Shown here piece by piece: positions 61,903-64,000 of a DNA stretch of 64,000 nt. The stretch is from Flavobacterium pisciphilum (lineage in GTDB: Bacteria; Bacteroidota; Bacteroidia; Flavobacteriales; Flavobacteriaceae): NCBI RefSeq assembly GCF_020905345.1, contig NZ_JAJJMO010000001.1, positions 4,402,001 through 4,466,000 on the forward strand. The letters are read 5' to 3'. Positions within the stretch are counted from its first letter, which is position 1; each line of letters begins with the position of its first letter. The translations under genes and the position numbers were made by a program. The notes beneath the pieces are model-generated. The model was given only the letters and a program-made list of their open reading frames with translations. It was not told the origin of the DNA and searched no databases.

Positions 61903-63528
61903 ATGTGTGGAATATTAGCCATTATTGGAAAAGGAAAAGACCCGCAACTTGTAAAAGAACTTTCGAAAAGAATGTCACATCGTGGTCCAGATGAAAGTGA
62001 TTTGCATGTAATGGAAAAAGGGCATATTATGAGTCATGAGCGTTTGTCGATTATAGATTTACATTCGGGAAAACAACCTATTCAAGGAACATCCTCTGCT
62101 TGGATGGTTCATAATGGCGAAATATACAACCACCAAGAATTGCGAAATGGCATTTTGAAAGCGCATACTTTTAGAACAAAATCAGATTCAGAAGTAATTG
62201 TTCATTTATACGAAGAGTTTGGTTATGATTTTTGTAACATGCTTGATGGAGACTGGGCTTTTGTGGTAATTGATGGAGATGATTTTATAGCAGGTAGAGA
62301 TCCACTAGGTGTAAAACCTTTGTATTATGGTTTGGATGAAAGAGGAAGGATTTATTTTTCATCAGAAATGAAGTCTATTGCAGATCAATGTAAATCATTT
62401 TCTACATTTCCTCCAGGACACTATTATACACCTAAAACTGGTTTTGTAAAATATTACCAACCAGAATATGAAGATTATTTAAAAGCAGATCAGCATTTAG
62501 ATTTAGCGTTAATCAGAGAAACTTTAACAGAGGCAACTCGTAAGCGTTTGATGAGTGACGTGCCAATTGGGGTATTACTTTCGGGGGGATTGGATTCATC
62601 ATTAACTTCGGCAATAGCATCAAGATTATTGACAGAACGAGGCGAGAAATTGCATTCGTTTTCTATCGGATTGGATGTAGATGCACCAGATGCAATGGCT
62701 GCTAAAAAAGTAGCTGAGTTTTTAGGAACAGAGCATCATGAAGTGCATTTTACAATAGAACAGGGAATTGAAGTTCTTGATAAATTGATTTGGCATTTGG
62801 AGACTTATGATGTAACGTCAATTCGTGCAAGTACTCCAATGTATTTTCTGTCTAAGGCAATTGCAGATTTAGGAATAGGAATAAAAGTAGTGCTTTCGGG
62901 AGAAGGAGCAGATGAGATTTTTGGAGGGTATTTGTATTTTAGAAATGCTCCATCAGCTGAAGAATTTCAAAAAGAAACAATAGAAAGAGTTCAGAAATTA
63001 TTTACTGCCGATTTATTAAGGGCAGATAAAGCTACAATGGCTCACGGATTAGAAACTAGAGTTCCGTTTTTAGACAAAACTTTCTTGGACGTGGCAGTTC
63101 GTGTCAAACCAGAAGAAAAACAGCCAAAAACGCACGAAGGAATAGAAAAACATATATTAAGAAAAGCGTTTGATACTCCAGATGATCCTTATTTGCCAGC
63201 AGAAGTGTTGTGGAGGCAAAAAGAGCAGTTCTCAGATGGAGTAGGGTACAATTGGATTGATCAATTAATAGAATATTGTTCATCTAAAGTTACAGATGAG
63301 GAATTGGCTGGAGCAGCAGTGGAGTTTCCTTATAACTCACCAACTACAAAAGAGGCTTATCTTTACAGATCAATATTTCATAAATTCTATCCACAGGTCA
63401 GTGCGGCGCAAACTGTTAGAAAATGGATTCCAAAATGGCAAGAAAACCAAGATCCAAGTGGTAGAGCAAATGAAGCTCACGTAAAAGCAGATACAGAAAT
63501 TGCTAAATCGAGAGTCGTAGTTCAATAA
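61903..63528 (+). CDS. asparagine synthase B, copy 2
   Basis: The 541-aa paralogue begins MCGILAIIGKGK (Cys2), with SHRGPDESDLHV, NGEIYNHQEL, SGGLDSSLTSAIASR and LSGEGADEIFGGYLYF. All catalytic motifs are present. It is shorter than copy 1 mainly because it lacks a roughly 10-residue insertion after the PP-loop (around residues 255-268 of copy 1). It carries a C-terminal extension similar to that of copy 1 (NDPSGRA in copy 1, QDPSGRA here). Both could make Asn; one may use a different acceptor or be regulated differently. An inverted repeat lies downstream. Confidence 0.95.
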   Translation: MCGILAIIGKGKDPQLVKELSKRMSHRGPDESDLHVMEKGHIMSHERLSIIDLHSGKQPIQGTSSAWMVHNGEIYNHQELRNGILKAHTFRTKSDSEVIVHLYEEFGYDFCNMLDGDWAFVVIDGDDFIAGRDPLGVKPLYYGLDERGRIYFSSEMKSIADQCKSFSTFPPGHYYTPKTGFVKYYQPEYEDYLKADQHLDLALIRETLTEATRKRLMSDVPIGVLLSGGLDSSLTSAIASRLLTERGEKLHSFSIGLDVDAPDAMAAKKVAEFLGTEHHEVHFTIEQGIEVLDKLIWHLETYDVTSIRASTPMYFLSKAIADLGIGIKVVLSGEGADEIFGGYLYFRNAPSAEEFQKETIERVQKLFTADLLRADKATMAHGLETRVPFLDKTFLDVAVRVKPEEKQPKTHEGIEKHILRKAFDTPDDPYLPAEVLWRQKEQFSDGVGYNWIDQLIEYCSSKVTDEELAGAAVEFPYNSPTTKEAYLYRSIFHKFYPQVSAAQTVRKWIPKWQENQDPSGRANEAHVKADTEIAKSRVVVQ

Positions 63529-63571
63529 ATGAGTTTTAATTTGAGTTAGAAATAATAAATAAGTCAATTAT

Positions 63572-63616
63572 CAAAATTTCAAAACAGCATTTTTAAATGT
63601 CCGTTTTGGAATTTTG
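63572..63616 (+). terminator. imperfect terminator-like inverted repeat after asnB copy 2
   Basis: CAAAATTTCAAAACAGCATTT and AAATGTCCGTTTTGGAATTTTG form an imperfect stem of about 20 bp with a very short loop. The following T run is weak, so efficiency is uncertain. Confidence 0.5.
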
Positions 63617-63736
63617 TTATTTACAATAGTTGGAGATTTTATTTTTTATGCTATAAAAAACAGGATTTTTTGATAATATGTTGATAACTTAAGTGCTTTA
63701 GATGGTATTTTAACGGATATATAATTTGCGTTTTTA

Positions 63737-63744
63737 TATATTTG
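63737..63744 (+). promoter_or_regulatory. -7 element of the gyrB promoter (TATATTTG)
   Basis: TATATTTG matches TAnnTTTG exactly, 38 nt before the gyrB ATG. A second, weaker match (ATAATTTG) lies 16 nt upstream. Confidence 0.6.
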
Positions 63745-63782
63745 CGTGTTAGACAAATATTACATTTTTTAGAATAAATTAT

Positions 63783-64000
63783 ATGAGCGAAGAAATCAAG
63801 AAGAACAATTATTCAGCAGATAGTATTCAGGCATTAGAGGGGATGGAGCATGTAAGAATGCGTCCATCGATGTATATTGGAGATGTGGGTGTTCGAGGAC
63901 TGCATCATTTGGTTTATGAAGTTGTGGATAACTCTATTGATGAGGCCATGGGAGGATATTGTGATACTATTAGTGTGGCAATAAACGAAGATGGATCGGT
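63783..64000 (+). CDS. gyrB: DNA gyrase subunit B, 5' part
   Basis: The frame from ATG 63783 stays open to the window edge (72 complete codons). It reads [24 protein letters not shown], then [20 protein letters not shown], the start of the GHKL ATPase domain with the N box including the catalytic Glu in [10 protein letters not shown]. The truncation is the window end, not a mutation. GyrB supplies the ATPase of the gyrase tetramer that adds negative supercoils. Confidence 0.97.
   Translation, partial: MSEEIKKNNYSADSIQALEGMEHVRMRPSMYIGDVGVRGLHHLVYEVVDNSIDEAMGGYCDTISVAINEDGS

Overview
This 64 kb window comes from an AT-rich Bacteroidota chromosome, most likely Flavobacterium or a close relative. 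Three things point there. Promoters follow the Bacteroidota form (TTG at -33, TAnnTTTG at -7) rather than sigma70, and clear Shine-Dalgarno sites are rare. The gene content includes BshC, DUF721, DUF5723 and an RprXY-like two-component pair. One intergenic RNA looks like the Flavo-1 family. I saw no rRNA, tRNA, CRISPR array, integrase or transposase.

Layout. 1-5.1 kb: housekeeping (small membrane protein, Flavo-1-like RNA, lipoprotein, DUF721, ndk, HGSNAT-like acyltransferase, bshC). 5.2-9.6 kb: the most interesting block, an RNA-repair/ribosome-rescue island (unknown 246-aa protein, RtcB ligase, multi-zinc-ribbon protein, PrfH release-factor homologue, TPR protein). It is preceded by a short transcribed leader with a 28-codon ORF and three mutually exclusive hairpins ending in a terminator. 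9.7-25.8 kb: MFS carrier, radical SAM enzyme, MBL hydrolase, two-component system, DUF1573, NlpC/P60, sialate O-acetylesterase, DUF308, aldo-keto reductase, pepT, an FGE-like protein, pyrD, and a DUF3307/SatD pair with a tandem palindromic site upstream. 26-39.5 kb: HMG-CoA lyase, lipoprotein plus DUF5723 barrel, guaB, nudK, purA, fur, relA/spoT, serine hydrolase, rRNA/tRNA methyltransferase, TRIC channel.

39.5-53.4 kb: a surface-polysaccharide region. It holds a FemAB/GNAT-like enzyme, a DegT aminotransferase, a Wzx flippase, two fibre-like secreted paralogues, a small membrane protein, a methyltransferase, an alkaline-phosphatase-fold membrane enzyme, four glycosyltransferases and an FdtA-like cupin. 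A tandem duplication has left a fossil of the wzx 3' end between the fibre paralogues. The last two glycosyltransferases are coupled to ftsE on the minus strand.

54-64 kb: a 1004-aa TPR protein with a plug-less TonB-receptor-like barrel, a GreA-like protein, two tandem asnB paralogues, and the 5' end of gyrB.

How genes work together. RtcB and PrfH form a known ribosome rescue and RNA repair pair; the partner proteins and leader here may be uncharacterised components. FdtA-like and FdtB-like enzymes suggest synthesis of a dTDP-3-amino-3,6-dideoxyhexose for the polysaccharide. guaB, purA, pyrD, ndk, pepT and asnB are ordinary nucleotide and amino-acid metabolism. All identifications come from reading the sequence; no database search was run.
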